A stretch of DNA of 64,000 nucleotides from Arthrobacter sp. Bi83 (lineage in GTDB: Bacteria; Actinomycetota; Actinomycetes; Actinomycetales; Micrococcaceae). Below, piece by piece: positions 18,345 through 26,674 of this stretch; position 1 is the stretch's first letter, and each line of letters starts with the position of its first letter. The stretch covers positions 62,001 to 126,000 of the forward strand of contig NZ_CAKKLY010000004.1 in the NCBI RefSeq assembly GCF_918698095.1, read 5' to 3'. The position numbers and the translations under genes were made by a program. The notes under the pieces were generated by a model. It saw only the letters and a program-made list of their open reading frames with translations, was not told the DNA's origin and did not search any database.

Positions 18345-19073
18345 CTACCGCCTGACGACGACGTCATCGATGTAGCTGTCTCCCATCTGGCGGGGATGCT
18401 CGGCTCCGAATTGAACCTTGCTCAGGCTAGTGGCACCGAAGCCCACGTTCTTGGAAAACACGGAGGCGCCGTCAAACAGGACCTGGATCGAGGACTTGGC
18501 GCCATTCGTCCTGACCTGCATCTGGACGCGGTGCCATGTGTTCAGCGGGACGATTGAGGGCTTGAGATTCGTGTACGAAAACGTCCCGTTGGGATTCGTG
18601 ACCCTCAGCCACAGCTGTCCGGTGCCGTTGTCGCGGAACACATCCGCAGTCCGGGTAGCCCCGGAGAAGAACCGCACATAGGGCACGTTGTTCCCCCGAA
18701 GGCCGGCTGTGGTGATGTTGACCCACGCGTCTGCGCTGGCCCTCTTGGTTCCCGAGGGCAGCGCCAAGCCGATGTTGGCCACAGATCCGATATCCGCTGT
18801 CGCGCGGAGTCTGGCCGAACACGTTCCGGAGTGGGCCTTCGGGCTGGCAACACTCACCGATCCGTTGCCCGACCTCGTGGCGATGAACGGGGAGAGGGTG
18901 TTGCCCTCGAAGTTGGTGGCAGTCAATATCTTGCCCGACGATGTGCTGGTGGGGGCAGCCGTTCCCGGGCGGCAGGTGGCCGCAACAGCGGCGTGTGCTG
19001 AACCGAAGATCAGGCTGCCCGACATCAGCAGCCCGAGGCTTCCGACCGCCCCCAGTTTCCGTAGATTGCTCAT
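18345..19073 (-). CDS. Secreted protein with a concanavalin A-like (LamG/polysaccharide-lyase-like) domain
   Basis: A 242-residue exported protein of unknown function. A Sec signal peptide (basic MSNLRK, hydrophobic GSLGLLMSGSLIFGSAHA, cleavage near residue 29-33) precedes a Thr/Ser-rich linker and a beta-rich region. The latter contains NFEGNTLSPF, ADAWVNI, NTWHRVQMQV and SYIDDVVVRR, the pattern of LamG or heparin-lyase-type jelly-roll domains that bind glycans. No catalytic residues could be assigned. A C5-AATTC-G5 hairpin lies upstream at 19179-19193. Confidence 0.7.
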   Translation of the reverse strand: MSNLRKLGAVGSLGLLMSGSLIFGSAHAAVAATCRPGTAAPTSTSSGKILTATNFEGNTLSPFIATRSGNGSVSVASPKAHSGTCSARLRATADIGSVANIGLALPSGTKRASADAWVNITTAGLRGNNVPYVRFFSGATRTADVFRDNGTGQLWLRVTNPNGTFSYTNLKPSIVPLNTWHRVQMQVRTNGAKSSIQVLFDGASVFSKNVGFGATSLSKVQFGAEHPRQMGDSYIDDVVVRR

Positions 19074-19287
19074 GGCACATCCTCACTGTGTTGATCCGGC
19101 AGTTCCACTCGGGCTAATGCTTGATCCGTGAGCTTGGAAAAACCTTGGAGTTTCCTTGGGACACCCCCCTCTCCGTGTCCCCCAATTCGGGGGGTGAACA
19201 CCTGCCGGCGGCCTCTCCACAGGCCCATGAACGCAGAGGATAATTGCGCCGAGAGACAACGGCCAGCACGGACACCAGGGGGCCCGG

Positions 19288-19875
19288 ATGCATACAGTCC
19301 CGCGTATCACGGTGGAGGTCCCGGTTCTCAGCATCGGCTCCGGCCCCTCCGACTATGAGCAACTGGGCAGCTACGTCGAGGGGCTGCGGAGGCAGCAGGG
19401 GCTGCACCTGACCCTGCTTCACCTCGGTGTCCTGGAGGACTTTTCCCTGGACGTCGCGGAGTGGACAAAAGACGTCACCAGTTCCGCGGACGCCAGCCGC
19501 CGGACGGTTGACTGGTTGCAGGGGCTACCGACCCTGGGGGGCTTCTCCGGAAGCGCCGAACAGCTGATCGTGCTCGGCGGCGGAAGCGTGTGTGGACTTG
19601 AGGTGGACGTGCCCGAGAGGGTACGTGACTATCAGGTCTCCCTCGTGCAGGCACTGCACGAACTGCTGGACGAGCTGCTCGTGGACAATGTTGATGACTT
19701 TATCCTTGGCTCACGCGCCCTTGGCTTCAGGTACCCCCGTTGGACACCCCATATTGCCGTGGGCCGCCCACGGACCCGGCGCGGCGGCTCTTGGGAAATT
19801 GCACCGCTGGCGGTCGAATTCGGCGAATCACGGATAAGGAACCGCCGGTTCCTGCCGTCCGCGGGGGCCGGGTAG
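19288..19875 (+). CDS. Uncharacterised protein, possible 2H phosphoesterase
   Basis: A 195-residue soluble protein not recognised as a named family. Two His motifs are spaced like those of 2H phosphoesterases (2'-5' RNA ligase/cyclic phosphodiesterase fold): H40-L-T-L43 early and H155-I-A-V158 near the end, separated by an alpha/beta region. The first fits HxTx exactly; in the second Ala replaces the usual Thr/Ser, so activity is uncertain. The N-terminal PRITVEVPVL strand also fits the fold. Start ATG 19288 lies close to a GGGGGC purine stretch; no operon partner. Confidence 0.55.
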   Translation: MHTVPRITVEVPVLSIGSGPSDYEQLGSYVEGLRRQQGLHLTLLHLGVLEDFSLDVAEWTKDVTSSADASRRTVDWLQGLPTLGGFSGSAEQLIVLGGGSVCGLEVDVPERVRDYQVSLVQALHELLDELLVDNVDDFILGSRALGFRYPRWTPHIAVGRPRTRRGGSWEIAPLAVEFGESRIRNRRFLPSAGAG

Positions 19876-19917
19876 GGCGGCCTTCCACGGGATGAGGCCT
19901 CCGCCTACGCTGGTGGT

Positions 19918-20473
19918 ATGCCCAGACTCAGCGTCAACGGCGTGGATCTCTACTACTGGGAGCAGGGCGAAGGAATCCCCGTCCTGGGCGTTCATAGGAC
20001 GCCCGATTCGGCCGTGACGTGGACGGTGCCGCCATGGAACTCGCCCGGCACGGCCGGTGCATCATCTATGGCCGCCGGGGCTTCCACCGCAGCGCCCCGC
20101 CGGTGCCGTTCGAGACACTGGACCTGGTGGACCACGTCGACGACGCCGCGGCCGCCCTGGCCGGGTAGCACGCCGGGCCGGCCGTGGTGATCGGGCGCCG
20201 CGCGGACGGTCTTATCGCCATCGAACTTGCCTGCCGGTTCCCCGACAAGGTTAAGGCACTGGTCCTCTTGGAGCCGGCCCTGTTCACCATCGATCCGGAT
20301 GCTGAGGCGTGGGCCCGCGGCCTTCGGCTCAGGGTGCCGGAGCGATCGGCCGGTCCGCCCGGACTGCTCCCGGAGACGGTATTCCGGCCAGCGGCCGCCT
20401 CATCAACCCCGCCCATCCGGCGGTCCTGGACTTCGTGGACCGCATTGCCGCCCGCGCCGACACCTGGGCCTAG
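19918..20473 (+). pseudogene. Alpha/beta hydrolase pseudogene
   Basis: The opening MPRLSVNGVDLYYWEQGEG and GVHRTPDSAVTW match the first strands and HG-oxyanion region of an alpha/beta hydrolase. A base is missing near 20021; the next frame continues as MELARHGRCIIYGRRG and FETLDLVDHVDDAAAALAG to an in-frame TAG (20166-20168). It then runs through IGRRADGLIAIELACRFPD, where the catalytic Ser motif GxSxGG has decayed, and shifts again near 20400 to reach LINPAHPAVLDFVDRIAA. At least two frameshifts plus a stop make this a clear relic. Confidence 0.85.
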
Positions 20474-20542
20474 CCGGGACGTTCGCTCGGCGAACCGGGC
20501 CGGACGGGAAATTGCCCACGGGCCTCGCCCCTATCTCTGGTC

Positions 20543-20914
20543 CTATGCTTGGCGGAGCCCTAGGGTGTTGCCGTCGGGATCGCGGAACCATGCACCACGG
20601 GCGGGACCGAGCTGGGCGATGTGGCCGGTTGTGGCAAGCGGCCCTTCAGCGTAGTCCAGGAACTCGACACCCTTGGCAACCAGGTCCTGGATCACGGCCT
20701 CGATATCGTCCACTTCGAAGTGGGCAAGCGTATGCTCCGTCGTGACGGGCGGGCGCCTGAACACGGAAATCTCGCTGGCGGTCCCGCAGCGGTACCGGAC
20801 GGCGACGGCGGTCTCCCACAGGAATGTGAGGCCGAGGGTATCGCCATAGAACTTCTTCGCACGCTCGAGGTCCGTGACCGGGACCGTTGCTACCACCATG
20901 GTTGCCGTGATCAT
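20543..20914 (-). CDS. VOC family protein
   Basis: A 123-residue glyoxalase-fold protein. It begins with TMVVATVPVTDLERAKKFYG, has a central ISVFRRP and EHTLAHFEVDD half, and ends with GAWFRDPDGNTLGLRQ, where the Asp/Gly turn and final strand are typical. Substrate unknown. It stands alone, downstream of and facing the hydrolase relic; an AGGAGGCAG site precedes the ATG. It is not closely similar to the VOC proteins at 8646 and 48850 beyond the shared fold. Confidence 0.8.
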   Translation of the reverse strand: MITATMVVATVPVTDLERAKKFYGDTLGLTFLWETAVAVRYRCGTASEISVFRRPPVTTEHTLAHFEVDDIEAVIQDLVAKGVEFLDYAEGPLATTGHIAQLGPARGAWFRDPDGNTLGLRQA

Positions 20915-21017
20915 TCACTGCCTCCTTGTGCAGGCCCGAACCATGGGTGCGGCCGCTCTGTGTTGTGTCGAAACTGTCCGGATGCTACCCCGAATCCCGT
21001 CCTGCTCCCCAGACAAT

Positions 21018-21449
21018 CTACGTCTGTACGATGGACTCGATCGGCTTCGGGGAAGTTATTGGATCGGCATGGCGGTGGAGAATCTTCCATTTTCCCTCTT
21101 CCAATCGGAAGATCGTCGTCACCCGAAGTGATATCGGCGACGGCTCGGCGGCTCCGCCGACCTTCGCACGCGTTCGTTCGATCTCGAGGATGTAGGCCAG
21201 GTCTGTGCCAGTATGCCCGGAGATTCGCTCGAATCGGGTGGGCTCGCCCTCCGCGAGCTGGGACGACGCCCGCTCCATGGTGTTTTCGACCTGGCTCCAG
21301 CCCCGTGCAGGCGGCCCGAGGGGATTGGCGAGCGTGACATCATCCAGCCTGGAAAACAGCTGCTTGTTCGGCGCGGGGTCTCCCCTTACGAATGCATCAA
21401 GCGCTCGATGATATTGCTCCACGATCAGATCGAGATCGGACCCTGTCAT
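21018..21449 (-). CDS. SnoaL/DUF4440-like (NTF2 fold) protein
   Basis: A 143-residue protein with the NTF2-like pattern: an N-terminal helix pair (LDLIVEQYHRALDAFVRGD), a PNKQLFSRLDDVTLANPLGPPARG segment with the typical hinge, and strands AEPSPISLRVTTIFRLEEGKWKILHRHAD ending in the usual HxHAD-type motif. Proteins of this fold are small-molecule isomerases or dimerising binding proteins; no function can be assigned. An AGGAACGA purine stretch lies before the start. Confidence 0.72.
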   Translation of the reverse strand: MTGSDLDLIVEQYHRALDAFVRGDPAPNKQLFSRLDDVTLANPLGPPARGWSQVENTMERASSQLAEGEPTRFERISGHTGTDLAYILEIERTRAKVGGAAEPSPISLRVTTIFRLEEGKWKILHRHADPITSPKPIESIVQT

Positions 21450-21532
21450 TCGTTCCTCCAGCCTCGCTTGCGAGCGGACGCCTCCGTGTGGCTGCGGTGT
21501 TCGGCCATGGTCGCACCGTTCATCAGGGATGT

Positions 21533-22660
21533 CTACCGGTTCCGCTGGCGTTCGACGGCGGCCGCTTGCCCATGCGGGCTGAGTCGGCGGCCCTTCCGAT
21601 GGGGGGCGTCAATCTTGGGCCACAACTCGCCGGAGCCACGTGCTATCAATGTTGTCGGCACGACATAGGTGTTCGGTTCGGCCCGGGAACCGTCGATTCG
21701 CGCGAACAGTCTTTCGGCCGCCATTTGTCCGATTCTTTCCGGGTCGGGGGCGACGACCGTAACACCGGGTTCCAGGATTTCCGTGAGGGCGAAGTCATCA
21801 AATCCGACGAGGGCGACCGAATTGTGGAGGCCGGCTTCGCGCAACGCCCTGATGGCGCCGATGGTTGAGGGACCGTGACTGGTGAAAATCGCCGTCGGTC
21901 GCGAGCCGGACCGCACCATTGTTGCGACCGCGTTCTGTGCAGTCTCCGCATCATCCAGGTCCTGGAGGACGGGTACATCGGTAGTAGGGACGCCCCAACG
22001 GCCGAGTTCCTCCATGAATCCCCGCTCTCGTTCGCGGGCGCTCCGAAACCCCAGGTGGTCCCCCGGGCCGCAGTACGCGATGCGACGGTGTCCGTGACCG
22101 AGGAGATGACGAGCGGCATGTGCGGCACCGGTGAAATCGCCCGAGATGACCGCGTCCGCGCCCACTCCACCGGATGCCCGGTCAACGAACACGAGCGGGG
22201 TGCGCCGGGCGGCGCCTTCGGCATGGTACGCGCAGCTCCCGCCGGCCGTCGTGAGGATCATCCCGTCGACACGGCGACGCTGTAAGGCCTGCATAATGGC
22301 GTGCTCCCGGATCGGGTCATCCCCGTGGCTGGACGCGAACACGGCGGTATCCCGTTCCCAGGCCTTCTGCTCAATGGCGCGGTGAATTGCGCTCGAGATC
22401 GGGTTGGCAACGCTTTCCACGACCAGCCCGATGGTGAGCGTCTTTCCGTTTGCCCGCTTGAGGTTGCCGGCGTTCAGGTCAGGCTGATAGTCCAGTCGCT
22501 CGATCGCTTCCCGGACGCGATGAACCGTCTCTTGGGAAACGTTGGGTTCGGCGTTCACGACCCTGGAGACCGTCTTGATTCCCACGCCTGCGAGAGCGGC
22601 GACGTGGCGCATCGTTGGACGCGACCGGCCCGAACCGGTGATGTGGGCTGTGTCGAGCAT
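21533..22660 (-). CDS. LacI-family transcriptional regulator (polyol locus)
   Basis: A 375-residue LacI regulator. The HTH TMRHVAALAGVGIKTVSRVVN follows a 15-residue N-terminal extension, and the effector domain shows the expected FVDRASGG, AYCGPGDHLGFRS, AIFTSHGPSTIGA and VGFDDFAL segments. It ends with a basic tail longer than usual. It is last in the leftward polyol operon, immediately downstream of the mannitol dehydrogenase relic, and presumably controls it. Effector unknown, probably a polyol or its phosphate. Confidence 0.85.
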   Translation of the reverse strand: MLDTAHITGSGRSRPTMRHVAALAGVGIKTVSRVVNAEPNVSQETVHRVREAIERLDYQPDLNAGNLKRANGKTLTIGLVVESVANPISSAIHRAIEQKAWERDTAVFASSHGDDPIREHAIMQALQRRRVDGMILTTAGGSCAYHAEGAARRTPLVFVDRASGGVGADAVISGDFTGAAHAARHLLGHGHRRIAYCGPGDHLGFRSARERERGFMEELGRWGVPTTDVPVLQDLDDAETAQNAVATMVRSGSRPTAIFTSHGPSTIGAIRALREAGLHNSVALVGFDDFALTEILEPGVTVVAPDPERIGQMAAERLFARIDGSRAEPNTYVVPTTLIARGSGELWPKIDAPHRKGRRLSPHGQAAAVERQRNR

Positions 22661-22714
22661 ATAATTTTCCGTTGCCTTCGTTGAGATCGGGGCTTCGTGC
22701 AGCCTGGGAACGGG

Positions 22715-23501
22715 ATTTCAGGGATTCCAGGGCAGCCCGGGCACCGCCGCGGTGAAGGTCGTCCAAGGCCCAGCTGGCGACGATGGCCGCGGAGCGGCGG
22801 ATTTCCCCGCCCTGTTCCAGGTTGATGCGGACGACGGGCAGCATCCATTGGGGGATCCGGTCCGAGCTTTCGGTGCAGAGTCGGGCCAGGGTGTCCCGGA
22901 CGTGCTCGTGGGAGAACCGCTCGATGAGGGTGTGCTTAAAGCCTCTGGGTCGATGCCGGGCACGGGCTGGAGGGTGGGGTGGCTTCGTTGTCCATATAGT
23001 CGAGAAGGAACCCGGCGAACAGGGGGTCCTGGGCCACCTCGTGGGCGTAGCGGTAGCCGAAATAGCACATCCCCTGATGGCCGGCATTGAGCAGAGCTTC
23101 ATCAACTCGTAGGGTTCGACGTCCTTCACGATCTGGACGCCGGCGGCTTCGAACGGAGGACGCCCGAGGCTGAAATGGTCTTCGAGCACCCACTGCTCGA
23201 ACGGCTCGCACACCACCGGCCAGACGTCCTCGACCCCGAACTCCTCGGCTATGACGGCACGGTCCGTATCCGTGGTGACCGGGGTGATCCGGTGCACCAT
23301 GCTGTTCGGAAAAGGCACGTTCTCCGCGACCCAGGCGCTAAGCTCCGCGTCCCTGAGCTTTGCAAAGGCGGTGAACATCTTCCGGGCCACATCTCCGACG
23401 CCGAAGTGGACGATCCCGGCGGTCAGCCCGGAGCGGTCGTAGCCCGGTGTGGCCAGGGAGGCGTGGGCCGTGGTTGCTGTGGTGCTGTTGAGGGTCCTCA
23501 T
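22715..23501 (-). pseudogene. Mannitol 2-dehydrogenase pseudogene (internal deletions and frameshifts)
   Basis: The start MRTLNSTT and GIVHFGVG are normal for a mannitol dehydrogenase. The sequence then jumps (about 23395) straight to ARKMFTAFAKLRDAEL, losing roughly 130 residues including most of the NAD domain. After YELMK the frame shifts (about 23095) to the LLNAGHQGMCYFGYRYAHE frame and back near 22945 to FKHTLIERFSHEHVRDTLA. Near 22765 about 65 more residues are missing between AIVASWA and LDDLHRGGARAALE. The stop is lost and the frame reads into the regulator. Clearly inactive; the intact homologue at 12533 could not be confused with it. Confidence 0.9.
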
Positions 23502-23505
23502 GCTG

Positions 23506-24507
23506 TCAGCGCTCCTGGGCCATTGACGGCACGGGCAACGGGCCGAGTTCCGCGGAGCGGGGCGGATTTGCACCTTGCCGGGAGCAGGTGATCGCCGCGG
23601 CGCGGTTGGCGTAAGCGGCGACGGTGTGCAGCTGTTCCGGCGTAAGCGATTGCAGCCGCTGCCTGCCGCCGGCGCCGAGCGCCTGAAGCTGGGCGAGTCC
23701 GAAGATGAGCCCGGCCATGAAGGAATCGCCGGCGCCCACGGTATCTGCCACGGTTATGGGTTCGGCTGCCATCTCCACCCGCCCCTGGCGGGCGAGGATG
23801 ACCGGGCCGGAGGCTCCTCGCGTCAGGGCTACGATCGCGGGCCCGAGTTCGAGCCACGCTTCCAGGCTTTCGTCCGGTGTCCGGTCCGGGTAGAGCCAGC
23901 TCAGGTCTTCGTCGCTGGCTTTGACGATGTCGCTGGCAGCCACAAATTTTTCCGCCTGCCGGCGGGCAGCGGCCGCATTAGGGCTGATTGCGGGCCGGCA
24001 GTTGGGGTCGTAGCTGATGGTCGCGTGTTCACGGGCTGCCTCCGCGAGGACCAGGGTGGCCTGCTCCCCTGGCGGGAGCACGGTGGCGATCGATCCCGTG
24101 TGGACGTGGGTGGAACCTTCGACGGCGGCCAGAGCGGGCAGCGACGCCCCGTTGATTTCCCAGGTGATGGAGAAGGTGTAGTCGGCAGCACCGTCGGGGC
24201 CCAGTGTGGCGAGAGCCGTGGATGTCGGCGTAGTCCCACCGTTGATCACATCGACACCGTTGGACCGCAGATGTTCGCCGATCATGAGCCCGTAGCGGTC
24301 GTCGGCGTAATGGGTCACCAGACTCGTCTGCAGGCCCAGGCGGGCAGCCCCCACAGCCACATTGAAGGGGCTCCCGCCGGCGTGCGCCTGGCTTGCCGCC
24401 GGCCGGCGGGGGTCACTGATGATGTCGACGAGGGATTCGCCTATGACCGTCAGGACGGTGTTCCCGGCAGCCGGGATAGAGGCGGATGAGGTGTCATGTG
24501 ATGGCAT
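23506..24507 (-). CDS. PfkB-family carbohydrate kinase (fructokinase-like)
   Basis: A 333-residue ribokinase-fold kinase. It has the N-terminal VIGESLVDIIS strand, GGSPFNVAVGAARLG motif, SYDPNCRP, and the catalytic signature DTVGAGDSFMAGL. Fructokinases most often show this combination. In the locus it would phosphorylate the ketose made from the imported polyol by the adjacent dehydrogenase (for example fructose from sorbitol or mannitol). It lies 4 bases from the mannitol dehydrogenase relic. The 127-bp gap to the next gene upstream holds only a possible fragment of another P-loop kinase. Confidence 0.85.
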   Translation of the reverse strand: MPSHDTSSASIPAAGNTVLTVIGESLVDIISDPRRPAASQAHAGGSPFNVAVGAARLGLQTSLVTHYADDRYGLMIGEHLRSNGVDVINGGTTPTSTALATLGPDGAADYTFSITWEINGASLPALAAVEGSTHVHTGSIATVLPPGEQATLVLAEAAREHATISYDPNCRPAISPNAAAARRQAEKFVAASDIVKASDEDLSWLYPDRTPDESLEAWLELGPAIVALTRGASGPVILARQGRVEMAAEPITVADTVGAGDSFMAGLIFGLAQLQALGAGGRQRLQSLTPEQLHTVAAYANRAAAITCSRQGANPPRSAELGPLPVPSMAQER

Positions 24508-24634
24508 GGCTGCTTCCTTGCAGTGTTAATTCTTCGCTCAGGACCAGGGATGAGCCTGGCCGCCGTGGACTTTCCGGCCGCGATGCCGGCCAGCGGGGCC
24601 TTCCTGCCCGGCTGGCCGGCACCGATGACGCGTT

Positions 24635-25693
24635 TCAGCGGCCAGGGTAGACGACGGCTTTGAGCTGGCCGGGCTGCTTGCCCGCTTTGAGCGCCTCTTC
24701 GGATTCGGACAAGGCGAACTTGCCGGTGACGAGGATGTCCAGATCCACTGTGCCGTCGGCAATCAGCTGGATCGCCAAGGGCCAGGTGTTGGTGTAGCGG
24801 AAGACGCCGGAGAGCCAGATCTCCCGGTTCTGGATGTACGAAACGGGGAGTTCAACGTCGTCCGCCCCGAGCCCCACGAGGATGACCTTCCCGGCGGGTC
24901 CGACAGCCTTGATGCCGGAGCGGACGGCCTGCGGGGCGCCGGAGGCGTCGATGAAGGCATCGACGTCCAGGCCTTCGACCGTGTAGGTTTTGGCGTTAAG
25001 GGCGTGGGTGGCGCCGTGTTCCAGGGCGAAGGCCAGGCGGTCTTCGGCGACGTCGGTGATGTGGATTTCGGTGGCGCCGTAGGCGCGGGCGGCCTGGGCG
25101 GCGATGATGCCGATCGGGCCGGCGCCGGCGATCAGGACCCGGCTGCCGGGCTTGATGCCGGCCCGTTCGCAGGCCCAGAGTCCGACGGAGAGCGGTTCGA
25201 TAAGGGCGGCTGCCTCATCGCTGACGCTGACCGGGATGTCGTAGGCGAAGTCGCTCTGGATGGTCACGTATTCGGCGAACGCGCCGTCGATCGGCGGGGT
25301 GGCGTAAAACTCGATGTCCGGGCAGAGGTTGTACCGGCCGGCCTTGCACTGCTTGCATGTCCGGCAGGGCCGCTGGGGTTCGACGGCGACCCGCTTGCCG
25401 ATGCGGGCAGCGTCGACGGCGCTTCCGACGGCGGCGATCCGACCGGAGAGTTCGTGGCCGAGGATGAGCGGGTGGTCCACCACGTAATCGCCGATCCGGC
25501 CGTGCTCGTAGTAGTGCACGTCGCTGCCGCAGACGCCGACGGCGGCTACCTGGACCAGGACCTGATCGGCCTCCAGTTGCGGAACGGGCAAGGTTTCCAT
25601 GGCCATGTCTCCCTGGCGCTTCAGGACGGAAGCGCGCATCGTGGCGGGCACGTCCGTGCTAGGGGTGACGGTCTGGGCGGTGGGTGTTGTCAT
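24635..25693 (-). CDS. NAD-dependent polyol dehydrogenase (sorbitol/xylitol dehydrogenase-like)
   Basis: A 352-residue medium-chain zinc dehydrogenase. The catalytic zinc ligands lie in GVCGSDVHYYEHG and LGHELSG; the structural zinc loop CRTCKQCKAGRYNLC is intact; GAGPIGI binds NAD. The HYYEHG and FYATPPIDGAFAEY segments are typical of L-iditol/xylitol 2-dehydrogenases. With the ABC permeases and PfkB kinase it forms a polyol to ketose to ketose-phosphate route. The start ATG 25693 leads a 20-residue Thr/Pro-rich N-terminus. Confidence 0.87.
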   Translation of the reverse strand: MTTPTAQTVTPSTDVPATMRASVLKRQGDMAMETLPVPQLEADQVLVQVAAVGVCGSDVHYYEHGRIGDYVVDHPLILGHELSGRIAAVGSAVDAARIGKRVAVEPQRPCRTCKQCKAGRYNLCPDIEFYATPPIDGAFAEYVTIQSDFAYDIPVSVSDEAAALIEPLSVGLWACERAGIKPGSRVLIAGAGPIGIIAAQAARAYGATEIHITDVAEDRLAFALEHGATHALNAKTYTVEGLDVDAFIDASGAPQAVRSGIKAVGPAGKVILVGLGADDVELPVSYIQNREIWLSGVFRYTNTWPLAIQLIADGTVDLDILVTGKFALSESEEALKAGKQPGQLKAVVYPGR

Positions 25694-25732
25694 CGAAGTA
25701 ATCCTCTGCGAATCGAAAGTGGGGGTGGCCGG

Positions 25733-26674
25733 TTATTTGACGGCGCCGAGTGAGAGGCCCTGGACGAGTTTGTCCTGGGCGGCGAAGCCGGCGAAGAGTA
25801 CCGGGAGGGAGATGACGACGGCGGCGGCGCAGACTTTGGCGAGGAACAGTCCCTGGCTGGAGACGAAGCCGGTGAGGAAGACCGGGGCGGTGCCGGCGAT
25901 GACGCCGGTGAGGACGCGGGCCAGGAGCAGTTCGTTCCAGCTGAAGATGAAGCAGATCAGGGCGGTCGCGGCGATGCCGGGCATGGCCACGGGGGCGATG
26001 ATCGTGCGGAGTATCAGCAGCAGGCCGGCGCCGTCGATCTCGGCGGCCTCGAGCATTTCCACCGGTACTTCGGCGAGGAAGGAGCGCATCATCCAGACCG
26101 CGATGGGCAGGTTCATCGAGGTGTACATCAGGACCAGGAACCAGATGTTGTCCAGGGCGCCGGTGCTTTTGGCGAACAGGTAGAGCGGCAGGATCGCGGC
26201 GACGACCGGCATCATCTTGGTGGAGAGGAAGAAGAACATCACGTCCGTCCACTTTTTCACCGGCCGGATCGAGAGGGCGTAGGCGGCCGGGATGGCCAGG
26301 ACCAGGACCAGGACGGTGGAGAGGATCGAGGCGGTGGCGGAGTTGATCAGCGGCGGCCAGGGGCTCACGCCGGAGCTGGCGCCGAAGAACTCCTTGTACG
26401 CGTCCAGGGTGAGGTTGGCCGCGATCGAGGGCGGGTTGGTGGCGGCGTCGGTTTCGGAGTGGAAGGACGTCAGGATCATCCACAGGACCGGGGTGGCGAA
26501 GAGCAGCGCCAGCAGCCAGGCCGCGATGCCGGCGGCGGTGTTGTTCCGGGTCGGGTCCATCCGGGACTTGCCCCGGCCGGACTTTCCGAATCCGCGGCGG
26601 GTGCCGGTGGCGTTCGGGCCTGTTACAGGGCTGCGGGGTGTGCTTTGGGATGTGGCGGGGGTGAGGGTGCTCAT
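25733..26674 (-). CDS. Carbohydrate ABC transporter permease (MalG type)
   Basis: A 313-residue inner-membrane subunit of the CUT1 family. A 45-residue basic cytoplasmic N-terminus precedes TM1 (IAAWLLALLFATPVLWMIL), and the ATPase-contact EAA loop is EAAEIDGAGLLLILRTIIAPVAMPG. Six membrane segments can be traced. The ATG at 26674 overlaps the stop of the first permease gene (ATGA), which fixes the start although the frame is open to 27055. It acts with that permease and the lipoprotein; the energising ATPase is not in the window. Confidence 0.9.
   Translation of the reverse strand: MSTLTPATSQSTPRSPVTGPNATGTRRGFGKSGRGKSRMDPTRNNTAAGIAAWLLALLFATPVLWMILTSFHSETDAATNPPSIAANLTLDAYKEFFGASSGVSPWPPLINSATASILSTVLVLVLAIPAAYALSIRPVKKWTDVMFFFLSTKMMPVVAAILPLYLFAKSTGALDNIWFLVLMYTSMNLPIAVWMMRSFLAEVPVEMLEAAEIDGAGLLLILRTIIAPVAMPGIAATALICFIFSWNELLLARVLTGVIAGTAPVFLTGFVSSQGLFLAKVCAAAVVISLPVLFAGFAAQDKLVQGLSLGAVK

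Noticed and set aside
19179..19193. C5-AATTC-G5 hairpin as a terminator
   Set aside because: It lies between the starts of two divergent genes, so it is not at a transcript end; may be chance or a regulatory dyad.
24508..24634. Possible P-loop kinase remnant on the minus strand (LAGIAAGKSTAARLI)
   Set aside because: Only about 30 codons look protein-like and the Walker A spacing is one residue short; too little to call a pseudogene.
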